DNA from: Acidovorax sp. NO-1
Lineage (GTDB): Bacteria; Pseudomonadota; Gammaproteobacteria; Burkholderiales; Burkholderiaceae_C
NCBI RefSeq assembly: GCF_000238595.1
Contig: NZ_AGTS01000078.1
Location: 1-64,000 of the forward strand
Direction: 5' to 3'
DNA: 64,000 bases
Positions 9,614 through 17,389 of this stretch are shown one piece after another; position 1 is the stretch's first letter; each line of letters starts with the position of its first letter. Position numbers and translations under genes: made by a program. The notes under the pieces were generated by a model, which was given only the letters and a program-made list of their open reading frames with translations, had not been told where the DNA came from and did no database searches.

Positions 9614-9634
9614 CTGAAATCCCAGAGAATTTGA

Positions 9635-10150
9635 TCATGCTGGTTGATGTCGGTAGCGCTCAAGCGCGGCCAAAGCATACGGGTTGAGAAATTTTTTCAG
9701 ACGACGTCCAAGCACCACAGTCGCCAACAGGCCGCAGCTCATCAAGGAGAGTCCGAAATAAGCCGCCCACTCCGGCTTTACCTGCAGGCCAAGTAGCCAA
9801 AGGCCGCGCCCTACACCAACCATTGCTGCTACCCAAAGTGCAGCGCCGATTGCATCCAGGACTACGAATCTTCGATGGTTCATGGATATACCGGCACCCA
9901 AACCAACTAAGGTGAAGGTTCCTTTGGAAAAGCGGTAGAGCGGAAGCAGCCAAAAACCAAAGCGATCGACACCTACTGCACCTAACGCAATCCACGGAGC
10001 CGCCTTGGGAGACCATCGAAAAAGCCTTGAGCTGAGTAGACTTCCAACAAAAAACCGGATGTTTGAGCCGGCAATCGTACCGACACTACAGGCTGCGATG
10101 ACCAACGGGAGTGTCAGAATTTCTGTGTGCGAGGCACTTTGAACCTTCAC
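9635..10150 (-). pseudogene. 5'-truncated DedA/SNARE-associated-like inner-membrane protein
   Basis: 171 codons open from a GTG at 10150, but without an identifiable native start. Four to five hydrophobic segments are present. The order GTIAGSNIRFFVGSLL, then a LYRF motif followed by GLGAGISM, then ALWVAAMVGVG, follows the DedA family pattern (a glycine-rich N-terminal loop, an R/F-rich middle loop and a C-terminal helix). Full members have roughly 190-220 residues, so about 30-50 N-terminal residues seem lost where the IS256-family element now lies, about 15-20 bp upstream. It is probably non-functional; a rescued GTG start cannot be excluded. Confidence 0.5.
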
Positions 10151-10162
10151 CGATTTCGTGAA

Positions 10163-11490
10163 GTGGATGAAGATTTTATGTGCTCGATTTCGTGAACCGA
10201 TTCTCGTAGAGGATCGCGAATTGATTCATCGCTGATTTCCAGTTGTTGGCTGCCCGCCCCCACTCCTGGGTAATGTTGCGCAGGGCCAGCCAGATCAGCT
10301 TGGTGGCCGCATCGTCGCTCGGGAAGTGGCCGCGCGTCTTGATGATCTTTCGCAGCCGTGCGTTCACGCTCTCGATCGCGTTGGTCGTGTAGATCACCCG
10401 CCGCACCTCTGGCGGGAAGGCAAAGAACGGGATGACCTTGTCCCAGGCCCTGCGCCAGGCGTTCACAACGGTTGGGAATTTCTGGCCCCATGGCCCGTCG
10501 GCAAACGCGTGCAGTTCGGCCTCGGCCATCTCGGCGCTCACAGCCGTGTAGATCGGCTTGATGGCTGCGGCCAGGCTCTTGCGGTCCTTCCAGCTAGCGA
10601 AGTCCAAGCTGTTACGGATCAGGTGCACGATGCAGGTCTGCAGCGTCGTGGCCGGGAACACCGCTGCCAGCGCCTCCGGCATCCCTTTGAGGCCGTCGGT
10701 CACGGCGATCAGCACATCCTGGACGCCACGGGTTTTCATATCGTTGAAGACCTTCATCCAGAACTTGGCGCCTTCGGTGTTCTCAATCCAGATCCCCAAG
10801 ATGTCGCGACTGCCGTCGGGCAACACGGCCAGCGCCAGGTACACGGCCTTGGAGCGCACCACAGCGTCTTCACGTATCTTGACCCGCAGCGCGTCGAAGA
10901 ACACGACGGGGTACATGGGCTCGAGCGGGCGCGTCTGCCAGGCCGTGACCTCGCTCATCACCGCGTCGGTGACGCTGCTGATGAGATCGGGCGAGACATC
11001 GACCGAGTACATCTCGGCCAGGAAGCCCTGGATCTCGCGCACCGTCATGCCGCGTGCGTACATGGCGATGATTTTGTCGTCAAAGCCGGTGAAGCGGCGC
11101 TCATGCTTGCCAATGAGCTGGGGCTCGAACGTGCCCTCGCGGTCGCGGGGAACGTCGATGCGCAAGGCGCCGACGTCGGTCAGCACGGTCTTGGCGCTCT
11201 TGCCGTTGCGGTGATTGACGGCAGCCCCTTCTGGCTTGGCCTGGCCGGGCGCGTAGCCCAGGTGATGGCTCATCTCGGCGCCCAGCGCTCGTTCAAGAAC
11301 CGACTTCTTGAACTGCTGGAAGATGCCTTCGAGTTCGGCTGGCGTTACCGGCCCGGGAATGAGTTGTTCCAGCAGCTCGGCTGAGAATTGCGGCTGCGCC
11401 GCCTTGTCCGCTGCTGCAGTCGTCTTCGTCTTGCGTGGCATTCATGCTCCTTGTTGACATGCTATGCCTCACACACAAAATTTCTGACAG
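10163..11490 (-). mobile_element. IS256-family insertion sequence (complete transposase)
   Basis: Ends are approximate. Imperfect terminal inverted repeats are visible as GATTTTATGTG near 10172-10182 and CACACAAAATTTC near 11471-11483 (10 of 12 core bases agree once inverted). The left repeat diverges outside that core. No matching 8-9 bp target duplication is seen at the two sides, which argues for a deletion or recombination next to the element after insertion. It interrupts a second IS256-family transposase on its right and a DedA-like gene on its left. Confidence 0.7.
10176..11441 (-). CDS. IS256-family (mutator-type) transposase
   Basis: 421 aa, full length for the family. The N-terminal half contains RNGKSAKTVLTDVG and a conserved VPRDREGTFEPQLI segment, followed by YARGMTVREIQGFL. 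The catalytic DDE core includes the first Asp in VVFFDALRVKIRED, a second Asp in VLIAVTDGLKGMPEAL and the Glu in YTTNAIESVNARLRK, the hallmark C-terminal block of mutator-type transposases. Length and motifs are intact, so the enzyme may be active. Confidence 0.93.
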   Translation of the reverse strand: MPRKTKTTAAADKAAQPQFSAELLEQLIPGPVTPAELEGIFQQFKKSVLERALGAEMSHHLGYAPGQAKPEGAAVNHRNGKSAKTVLTDVGALRIDVPRDREGTFEPQLIGKHERRFTGFDDKIIAMYARGMTVREIQGFLAEMYSVDVSPDLISSVTDAVMSEVTAWQTRPLEPMYPVVFFDALRVKIREDAVVRSKAVYLALAVLPDGSRDILGIWIENTEGAKFWMKVFNDMKTRGVQDVLIAVTDGLKGMPEALAAVFPATTLQTCIVHLIRNSLDFASWKDRKSLAAAIKPIYTAVSAEMAEAELHAFADGPWGQKFPTVVNAWRRAWDKVIPFFAFPPEVRRVIYTTNAIESVNARLRKIIKTRGHFPSDDAATKLIWLALRNITQEWGRAANNWKSAMNQFAILYENRFTKSST

Positions 11491-11920
11491 GCTCGGGCGA
11501 GACCTCGGCGCCGTACATCTCCTGCAGGTGCCCCTGAATCTCGCGCACCGTCAGGCCGCGGGCGTACAGCGAGATGATTTTGTCGTCGAAGCCCGCCCAG
11601 CGGGTTTGGTGCTTGGGAATGAGCTGGGGCTCGAAGCTGCCGTGGCGGTCGCGTGGTACTTCGATGGGCAGTTCGCCGAAATCGCCCTTGAGGGTCTTCT
11701 TGCTCTTGCCATTGCGGGTGTTGCCGCTGGCGTTGGCCACGGCTTCATGGCGCTCGTGGCCGAGGTGTTCGGTCAGTTCGGCGTCCAGGGCCTTCTCCAC
11801 CAGAAGCTTGGTCAGCTGCTTGAGAAGACCGTTCTCGCCTATCAGGTCTTCAGGCTTCTTGTAGTCGGCCAGCAAGCTGGCCAGCAGTTCTTGCGGTACT
11901 TCGTGCTTCTTGGTTGTCAT
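11487..11920 (-). pseudogene. Truncated IS256-family transposase (second element, N-terminal part)
   Basis: ATG at 11920 opens a reading frame matching the N-terminal ~145 residues of an IS256-family transposase, with RNGKSKKTLKGDFGELPIEV and VPRDRHGSFEPQLI. It diverges from the family after EVSPE at about 11487; the last nine residues before the stop at 11462 are read from the terminal repeat of the neighbouring IS. It differs clearly from the complete transposase next door, so it belongs to a distinct element. Its own outer terminal repeat (TTACACAAAATTCTGCACAC) lies at about 11967-11986. The DDE core is missing, so it is inactive. Confidence 0.85.
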
Positions 11921-11989
11921 TGTGTTTGCGGACAAGCAGGCTCTCGCCTGCGGTGGATTGTCCGTTTACACAAAATTCTGCACACCCTC

Positions 11990-12358
11990 GAACATAAGCC
12001 ACTTATCGAATCCAAAAAATCTCCGAAAGCGATTTTGTGGCGACAAACAGGAACAACGCTTCTCCCAGCATTGTTCGGCGACGTTGCCATTGATCCTCAT
12101 GGCGATCTTTTATTACAGACAGTGCCGCAATCAGTGCAAGACTACATTCACCCGGTTCGACTGACCACTCATGGGGCCGATCCGATCAAACTCGCAACAA
12201 ATTTCTTGCATCAGCAAGCTGTTCCTAGTCTTTCACTTTTTCATATGTCTCGCCTTCCAGGAGCGCTGTACTACGCCGATCTGGTTAGTAAACTCACAGG
12301 CGATGGATGGCCCAAAGCCATCGGCCGGGGATTCTTCGTCCCGGAGATCATTCCCTGA
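11990..12358 (+). pseudogene. 3' remnant of an unidentified gene, truncated by the IS remnant
   Basis: An open frame on the + strand continues for 122 codons from the outer end of the IS repeat to a stop at 12356-12358. The composition looks coding (balanced polar and hydrophobic residues, with blocks such as PHGDLLLQTVPQSVQDYIHP and GDGWPKAIGRGFFVP) and is less GC-rich than its neighbours. No start codon or ribosome binding site is available, so it reads as the C-terminal part of a protein cut by insertion of the IS. I do not recognise the family. Confidence 0.45.
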
Positions 12359-12376
12359 AAATGCGTGATGCGAATG

Positions 12377-13873
12377 CTACTTCGCATATTCAATTTGCAG
12401 CTTTGGCGCCGGTAGTTTCTGCCGCGCCCGCATCACATCCAGGGCCTTCCTGAGCGCCTCGTACTGCTCCCGCTTCCCCTGCCCCCGTCCAGCCAGCCAG
12501 CTAGTGGCCACACCGCCGATGAGCCCGACCCACCAGGTCTGCGTGACCACCATGGCGACCTTGCCCATACCGGCAGAAACACCCGCTTTGGCTGAGCGCT
12601 GACCGACCTGCTCCCCCTTCTCGCGCAGCGAAGCGTCTTTCTTCATGAAGACCGACAGGGCAATCACGGCCAGCCCGATGCTGGAAGGAACGAGATCGCT
12701 GGCATCGAACACTGCATCGCCTTGGGCCGCTGCCGCCTCCACTTGGGCCTGCAGCACGGCCTCGCTGATGCCGCTGTCATGCACGTTATCGGCCAGGCTC
12801 AGAGCGACCAGCTGGGCATGCACTTCGGTGGTCGTGGTGACGTCAATATCGGGGTAGCGCTGCAAGGCTTCCCGCACATACTGGGCCGACTCGGTGGCCT
12901 TGGTCTGCAAAAGCTCGCTCACCTGGCCGTTTTCGTCCAATACCCGGATGTCCCAGCCCGGCTGGGTTGCCGAACCGGCAATCTCGGCGTGGTACCCATC
13001 AGGCAAACCGCCGCTGTTGAGGTGGTCCACCAGTTCCAGCTCAAACAGCTTGCCCTTGACACCAGACACCAGGCCTACGAGCTCGTCACTGGACATGCGC
13101 GCCACCGCGTCCGAGAAGGTTTCGGTCTGGGCCAGGCCAGGGTAGGCCAGCGCAAAGGCCTGCTGCACGTTCTCGGGCACGCTGGCGGGTTCACGCAGCA
13201 CCTGCGACAGGGTGACGCCTCCCACGACCAGCAGGTCCAGAAGTTCATCTTTGCGCCGGCGTTTCTGGGCGAACTCGATGGCCTGCATGCGCTGCTCTGA
13301 CCGCGCCATCTCCATCTGGCCGAGCGTGCGCAACTGCCCCCGCATTTCTTCGATGCGACCGGCGGGCAATACCAGGGAATCCACCGTGTTAGAGGCCATG
13401 CTGGCAGCGCCACGCACCAGTCCACCGATGCTCCCACCAACGGCGGGTGCTGCGCTTTCGGCCATTCGTCCTGTCGCCGCGACGGCCTTGCCACCCACAA
13501 CGGCCACGCCCGCCACCAGGCCGGCGGCATGCACCGTCGCCTTGACGGTCAACCAGCCAACGGCACCGAGGGCCTTGCGCGCTGGCCCTGCGGTTCCCGT
13601 TCCTGTGATGGCTTCGCGCATTCTGTCGGCCGCAAAATTGGCGTTGCCATGCAGAACCTGGCTAGCCTGTTGGCTGGCGGCTGCCAGCCCTCGGCCTGCC
13701 TTATCCATGCCTGAGCCGACAACTCCCGTGACCGCCTGTGCACCATCGGCGATCCGTCCATCGTTGCGCGCCACGAACTCCGTGGCCTGATAAACACCAT
13801 TGGCTCCCTTCTCGGCTCCACGCTTGAGAGCTTCCGTGGCCTTCCGGACGCGGGAATTCGAACTGTCTGACAT
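12377..13873 (-). CDS. Membrane-associated protein with PD-(D/E)XK-like nuclease core, function unknown
   Basis: 498 aa from ATG at 13873 (an upstream in-frame start would add 15 residues). The N-terminal 1-95 is Ala/Gly-rich and helical, followed by a glycine-zipper hydrophobic stretch (about 102-160). A basic coiled segment (173-210, including RRR) leads to a compact domain with GKLFELELVDHLN (E278), GWDIRV (D308) and LLQTK (Q323, K325). The order E, then D, then QxK at these spacings is the pattern of PD-(D/E)XK nucleases. Two further hydrophobic segments lie at 397-410 and 441-460, before a basic tail. It stands alone on the minus strand between IS debris and a mobile-element operon. A defence, toxin or maintenance role is possible but unproven. 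Confidence 0.65.
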   Translation of the reverse strand: MSDSSNSRVRKATEALKRGAEKGANGVYQATEFVARNDGRIADGAQAVTGVVGSGMDKAGRGLAAASQQASQVLHGNANFAADRMREAITGTGTAGPARKALGAVGWLTVKATVHAAGLVAGVAVVGGKAVAATGRMAESAAPAVGGSIGGLVRGAASMASNTVDSLVLPAGRIEEMRGQLRTLGQMEMARSEQRMQAIEFAQKRRRKDELLDLLVVGGVTLSQVLREPASVPENVQQAFALAYPGLAQTETFSDAVARMSSDELVGLVSGVKGKLFELELVDHLNSGGLPDGYHAEIAGSATQPGWDIRVLDENGQVSELLQTKATESAQYVREALQRYPDIDVTTTTEVHAQLVALSLADNVHDSGISEAVLQAQVEAAAAQGDAVFDASDLVPSSIGLAVIALSVFMKKDASLREKGEQVGQRSAKAGVSAGMGKVAMVVTQTWWVGLIGGVATSWLAGRGQGKREQYEALRKALDVMRARQKLPAPKLQIEYAK

Positions 13874-14291
13874 GCTGAGCCCCTGCTGATTGGCTACACA
13901 CTTTGTCAGAGCAGTCAAGAGAGGTCAACCAAGACAGAAGCGATGCGCGCAGCGGAACCGGATTCCGGCTGTCAATTTTTTCTAAAAAATTTCTCCCGCC
14001 GGGTGTGTTCTTTCAAGTCCGCGTGGACCCTCTACCCGGGGGGCTGCAGATCACGGCCCCCACTTCGGATTTCGCTTTCTTGTACTGAATAAGGAGTCTC
14101 TTTGCCCCTGCTGCAAGGGACTCCTTTTTGTTGCAGCGCTCGAATCCCCGGCATGCAGTCGCGCCGTGTTGGGGATCGGGCACCCATCCTCAGACCCATC
14201 CTTCGTCTGGGTCTGAATCGTGCCACTGGCCTTGTCTTTGCAGCGCTTGTGCTGCAGGGGCTTTTCCATCAACGCACCAAAGGAGCACTCC
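13874..14291 (+). other. 418-bp divergent intergenic region of the mobile module
   Basis: No convincing gene. It separates the divergent nuclease-like gene (-) from the + strand module and should hold promoters for both. It contains two clear hairpins: 14091-14126, ending in a T run, and 14191-14215 (an 8-bp perfect stem without T run). A weaker stem (14240-14255) sits just before the first small membrane protein gene. An A/T-rich tract at about 13975-13993 is a plausible promoter or protein-binding site. Confidence 0.5.
14091..14130 (+). terminator. Intrinsic-terminator-like hairpin upstream of the mobile operon
   Basis: An 8-bp perfect stem (14091-14098 with 14119-14126) is followed by TTTTTG. 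It lies about 160 bp before the first gene of the + strand module rather than after a gene on that strand, so it would act on transcripts entering the module. It shares the hairpin plus TTTTTG layout with later leaders at 15073, 16552 and 17336. Confidence 0.55.
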
Positions 14292-14567
14292 ATGTTCGAA
14301 ACCGGTTTCGCCATCTTCCTCGGCCTTGTCTTTATCTTCATGAAGCTCAAGCGGCGCACGATGCTGCGCCTGCTACGTTATGACATGGCAATCGATGTCG
14401 CCGTCACGGTCCTGACACTGGCCATTCACTGGGGCACTTTCAGTGGCGTTATGGCGGCCACCTTTGCCGGATTGCTCACGAGCGTTGGCACCTCGATGGC
14501 GAAGAAGGCATTTGGCTACATGGCAGGGGACCGTTACTACCCCGGCTACTACGCCCTGTCGGTCTAG
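14292..14567 (+). CDS. Small integral membrane protein of the mobile module
   Basis: 91 aa from ATG at 14292, with AAAGGAG 7 nt upstream; earlier in-frame starts lack a ribosome binding site. It has an N-terminal hydrophobic helix (about 3-17), a basic patch (KLKRR) and two further hydrophobic segments (about 32-47 and 51-65). The C-terminus is Tyr-rich (DRYYPGYYALSV). No enzyme motif or family is recognised. It is first in a + strand run that ends with recombination genes; proteins of this kind in mobile elements often have unknown roles. Confidence 0.6.
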   Translation: MFETGFAIFLGLVFIFMKLKRRTMLRLLRYDMAIDVAVTVLTLAIHWGTFSGVMAATFAGLLTSVGTSMAKKAFGYMAGDRYYPGYYALSV

Positions 14568-14687
14568 GCAATGGCCCGCCGCCGCCAATCGCGCCGTTGG
14601 CCCCGCTACCGCAGGCCCAGCTTGTGGAACAGCCTTCGACGGCGCCAGCCTGTCCCCTCCCTGATCCATCTTTTGTCGAGGTCTCTC

Positions 14688-15044
14688 ATGTCACCACGTC
14701 GTAATACCTTTATTCGTTATGTCGCATCCATCAGCGGTGATATTGCCGTCGGCGCAGCTGTTGCCGCTGCCTGCGTCTGGGTCATTGAAGTCGCAGCACT
14801 CAGCGTGTTCCTGGGCTTCCTCGTGTGGTTGCTCGGTACTTTGATCGCGTTGGCTCTGAGCCAATATGTAGTGCACCCGCTGATCAACGCGGTGCTTTCA
14901 GAGCGCAAGCTGGACCGGGCCATCGACGCCATGACGGGCCTGGCGGGTGTTGCCGTCGAGGCATCCGACCAGGCAGCCACTGGCATCGCGCGTTGTATGC
15001 AGCAAGCCTTCACCACCATGCGATCCAACAAGACCTCCTTGTGA
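14688..15044 (+). CDS. Small membrane protein of the mobile module
   Basis: 118 aa from ATG at 14688, with GAGG upstream. Two long hydrophobic segments (about 15-36 and 38-62) are followed by a soluble amphipathic C-terminal half. No recognised family or catalytic motif. It lies between the other small membrane protein and the ArdC-type gene. A terminator-like hairpin separates it from the latter. Confidence 0.6.
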   Translation: MSPRRNTFIRYVASISGDIAVGAAVAAACVWVIEVAALSVFLGFLVWLLGTLIALALSQYVVHPLINAVLSERKLDRAIDAMTGLAGVAVEASDQAATGIARCMQQAFTTMRSNKTSL

Positions 15045-15072
15045 TGTAGCCCCTATCCACTTTTCATTGCTT

Positions 15073-15103
15073 GCCCCGTGTGGTCCGCCACCGGGGCTTT
15101 TTT
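15073..15103 (+). terminator. Terminator-like leader hairpin before the ArdC gene
   Basis: The stem GCCCCG (15073-15078) pairs with CGGGGC (15092-15097), extended by GTGG/CCAC inside with one bulge, and is followed by six T. The RBS and ATG of the next gene follow within 16 nt, so the hairpin acts either as the end of the preceding gene or as a leader attenuator of the next one. Confidence 0.7.
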
Positions 15104-15118
15104 GCTTCTGGAGCCACC

Positions 15119-16066
15119 ATGATCCCCAACACACGTTCCCCAATCTCCAATACCCCCAGCTCGGTTGACCTCTATGCCGAGGTCACCAACCAGATCATTG
15201 CCGCGCTGGAAGCGGGCACCACGCCTTGGGCCTGCCCCTGGAACCGGCAGCATGGCAGCCTGCTGGCTGCCAACCTGACCACCGGGCGCCACTACCGGGG
15301 CATCAATGTGCTGCTGCTCAACCTGCGCCAGATGGCGGAGGGCTACCCCACCAACCGCTGGCTGACTTTCCAGCAGGCGCACAGCCTGGGTGCCCATGTG
15401 CGCCGTGGCGAGTCCGGCACGCGCATCGTCTTCTTCAAGCTGCTGGAGCGGGACAACGCACAGGACAGTCGCTTTCAGGCCGCGAATGACGAGCCTGTGC
15501 GTAAAGTCATCCCGCTGCTGCGCTCCTTCACCGTGTTCAACGAGGCCCAGGTCGAGGGCCTGCCCGCGCACCTGACCTGGCCACCCGCCCCGCAGCCCGA
15601 GGGCACCGCCTACGAGGCTGCCGTGGCGCTGCTGGCACGCTCGGGCGCCACGATCCGGCATGGCGGCAGCCGGGCGTTTTACAGCCCCAGCCTGGACCTG
15701 ATCCAGATGCCCCCGGTGGAGGTGTTCGCCGACTTCCAGGGGTACTACAGCACCGCCCTGCACGAGCTGACGCACTGGACCGGGCACCCAAGCCGCTGCA
15801 GTCGCACCCTGGCCAATCGCCAGCACATCGAGGCCTATGCCTTCGAGGAACTGGTGGCCGAGATGGGGTCTGCCTTCCTGTCGAGCCACTGTGGCCTGCA
15901 GGGGCAGTTGCACCATGCCAGCTACATCGCATCGTGGCTGGAAGCGCTGCGTAACGACAAGCGCCTGGTGTTCAGCGCCGCATCCCTGGCACAGAAGGCG
16001 GTGGACTTTCTCATGCCCGAGCTGGCCGCCCCCGTGGCCACTTCCCAAGCGGAGGACGCAGCATGA
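15119..16066 (+). CDS. ArdC-type antirestriction protein (DUF1738 plus zincin-like domain)
   Basis: 315 aa from ATG at 15119, with CTGGAG 7 nt upstream. The N-terminal half has the DUF1738/ArdC pattern: TPWACPWN, then [11 protein letters not shown], then RWLTFQQA, and [13 protein letters not shown]. This domain binds single-stranded DNA in ArdC. The C-terminal half is a zincin-like domain with HELTH (H215, E216, H219) and a downstream [12 protein letters not shown] helix expected to supply the third ligand. ArdC proteins protect incoming mobile DNA from host restriction. The stop overlaps the RadC start by 4 nt, so the two genes are probably co-translated. Confidence 0.88.
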   Translation: MIPNTRSPISNTPSSVDLYAEVTNQIIAALEAGTTPWACPWNRQHGSLLAANLTTGRHYRGINVLLLNLRQMAEGYPTNRWLTFQQAHSLGAHVRRGESGTRIVFFKLLERDNAQDSRFQAANDEPVRKVIPLLRSFTVFNEAQVEGLPAHLTWPPAPQPEGTAYEAAVALLARSGATIRHGGSRAFYSPSLDLIQMPPVEVFADFQGYYSTALHELTHWTGHPSRCSRTLANRQHIEAYAFEELVAEMGSAFLSSHCGLQGQLHHASYIASWLEALRNDKRLVFSAASLAQKAVDFLMPELAAPVATSQAEDAA

Positions 16067-16518
16067 ACCCGTCCACGCTCACCACCCGCGCCCTCGTGGT
16101 GCAGCAGGCCCTGGAGCTTCTTGAGTGCGAAGCCAGAGAGTCGGACGCACTGGCTTCGCCCGACGCAGTGCGCGACTACCTGCGCCTTCTGCTGGCCGAC
16201 CGGCCACACGAGGTGTTTGCCGTCGTTTTCCTCGATGCGCAGAACCGCGTCATCGAGACCCTGGAGCTGTTCCGGGGCACGCTCACCCAAACCTCGGTCT
16301 ACCCCCGCGAGGTGCTGATCGAAGCCCTGGCCCGCAACGCTGCCAGCGTGATCCTGTGCCACAACCACCCCAGTGGCGTGGCCGAGCCGTCACGCGCCGA
16401 CCAGGCGCTGACACAGGCCCTGAAGTCTGCGCTGGCGCTGGTGGATGTGCGCGTGCTGGACCACTTCATCGTCACCCGTGGCGGCACCGTCAGCTTCGCG
16501 GAACGGGGCCTGCTGTAG
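16063..16518 (+). CDS. radC: Short RadC-family JAB-domain protein
   Basis: 151 aa, overlapping the ArdC stop (ATGA). It carries the JAB metal-binding motif in [15 protein letters not shown]. The N-terminal helix-hairpin-helix domain of the ~220-aa chromosomal RadC is absent, as in most copies carried by plasmids and integrative elements. The biochemical role is not established; a function in DNA processing or in regulation through the JAB fold has been proposed. It sits between antirestriction and recombination genes. Confidence 0.85.
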   Translation: MNPSTLTTRALVVQQALELLECEARESDALASPDAVRDYLRLLLADRPHEVFAVVFLDAQNRVIETLELFRGTLTQTSVYPREVLIEALARNAASVILCHNHPSGVAEPSRADQALTQALKSALALVDVRVLDHFIVTRGGTVSFAERGLL

Positions 16519-16551
16519 CCAGCACCAGCCCACCAGTTCTTCCCCCCCCCT

Positions 16552-16590
16552 CGCCCGGCTGCATCTCTGCGCGCCGGGCGTTCTTGTTTC
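16552..16590 (+). terminator. Terminator-like leader hairpin before the annealing-protein gene
   Basis: A perfect 8-bp stem (CGCCCGGC at 16552-16559 with its complement at 16573-16580) and a 13-nt loop are followed by TTCTTGTTTC. It falls between radC and the next gene, 20 nt ahead of the latter's start region. A run of nine C lies directly before the stem. Confidence 0.6.
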
Positions 16591-16609
16591 TCAACCATGG
16601 AGTTTCACC

Positions 16610-17278
16610 ATGTCCCAACCCACCGATTCCGACAACTACTTTGCGCGCCTGAACGCCATCAACGTCAATGAGCGTGTCGAGAAAAAAGGGGGCTTCAGCT
16701 ACCTGAGCTGGCCCTATGCTGTCGCGCAGCTGCGCCTGGCGGACCCTACCGCCACCTGGGAGGTGCGCCGCTTCGATGGTCTGCCCTACCTGGCCACCGA
16801 GGCCGGGGTGTTCGTCGAGGTGGCCGTCACGGTCAAGGGCGTGACCCTGAGCCAGATCCACCCGGTGCTCGATGGCCGCAACCGCCCCTTGCTGGCGCCT
16901 TCGGCCTTCGACATCAACACCAGCCTGCAGCGCTGTCTGGTCAAGGCGATTGCCCTGCATGGCCTGGGGCTCTACATCTACGCAGGCGAAGACCTGCCCC
17001 AGCCCGTGGGTACGGAGGCCGCCAACGACCCCCTGCACCCATCGCCCCAGACGGAGCGGCCCAGCCTTGCGAGCAACCGCCCTCCGGTGCGGCGCGACGA
17101 TGACCGCGAGCGCATCACCAAGAGCCAGCAGGCCCAGATCCACAGACTTGCCATCGAGGTGGGCGTGTCGCTCGACCGGGTGCTTTCGTACTTCGGCGTG
17201 GCCGAACTCGGGGACATCGCCGCCAACGATTTCCTGCGCGTCATCCGCAGCCTGGAGAAGCGCAGGCAAGCGGCTTGA
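16610..17278 (+). CDS. DUF1071-type single-strand annealing protein (phage-type recombinase)
   Basis: 222 aa from ATG at 16610, with GGAG 8 nt upstream. Residues 8-130 follow DUF1071: YFARLNAINVNERVEKK, GGFSYLSWPYAVAQL, then ADPTATWEV, and NTSLQRCLVKAIALHGLGL. The family is grouped with Sak/Rad52-like annealing proteins. A Pro-rich charged linker (about 134-170) leads to a C-terminal helical domain with the TKSQQAQIHRL motif. Paired with the downstream YqaJ exonuclease it would form a Red-like recombination system that anneals strands during element exchange or repair. Confidence 0.8.
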   Translation: MSQPTDSDNYFARLNAINVNERVEKKGGFSYLSWPYAVAQLRLADPTATWEVRRFDGLPYLATEAGVFVEVAVTVKGVTLSQIHPVLDGRNRPLLAPSAFDINTSLQRCLVKAIALHGLGLYIYAGEDLPQPVGTEAANDPLHPSPQTERPSLASNRPPVRRDDDRERITKSQQAQIHRLAIEVGVSLDRVLSYFGVAELGDIAANDFLRVIRSLEKRRQAA

Positions 17279-17335
17279 GCGCGCCGTTATCACTCCCCTG
17301 CACCGGCGGCACGCTGGTGCCCACCATCCCCCCAC

Positions 17336-17367
17336 GGCCCTGCCGGCATCCACGGTAGGGCCTTTTT
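17336..17367 (+). terminator. Terminator-like leader hairpin before the YqaJ exonuclease gene
   Basis: GGCCCT (17336-17341) pairs with AGGGCC (17357-17362), extended inward by GCC/GGT, and is followed by TTTTTGTTTC. The RBS (CGGAG at 17378-17382) and ATG at 17390 follow at once. This is the third such leader in the module with nearly the same tail. Confidence 0.7.
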
Positions 17368-17389
17368 GTTTCACCGAACGGAGACTCTA

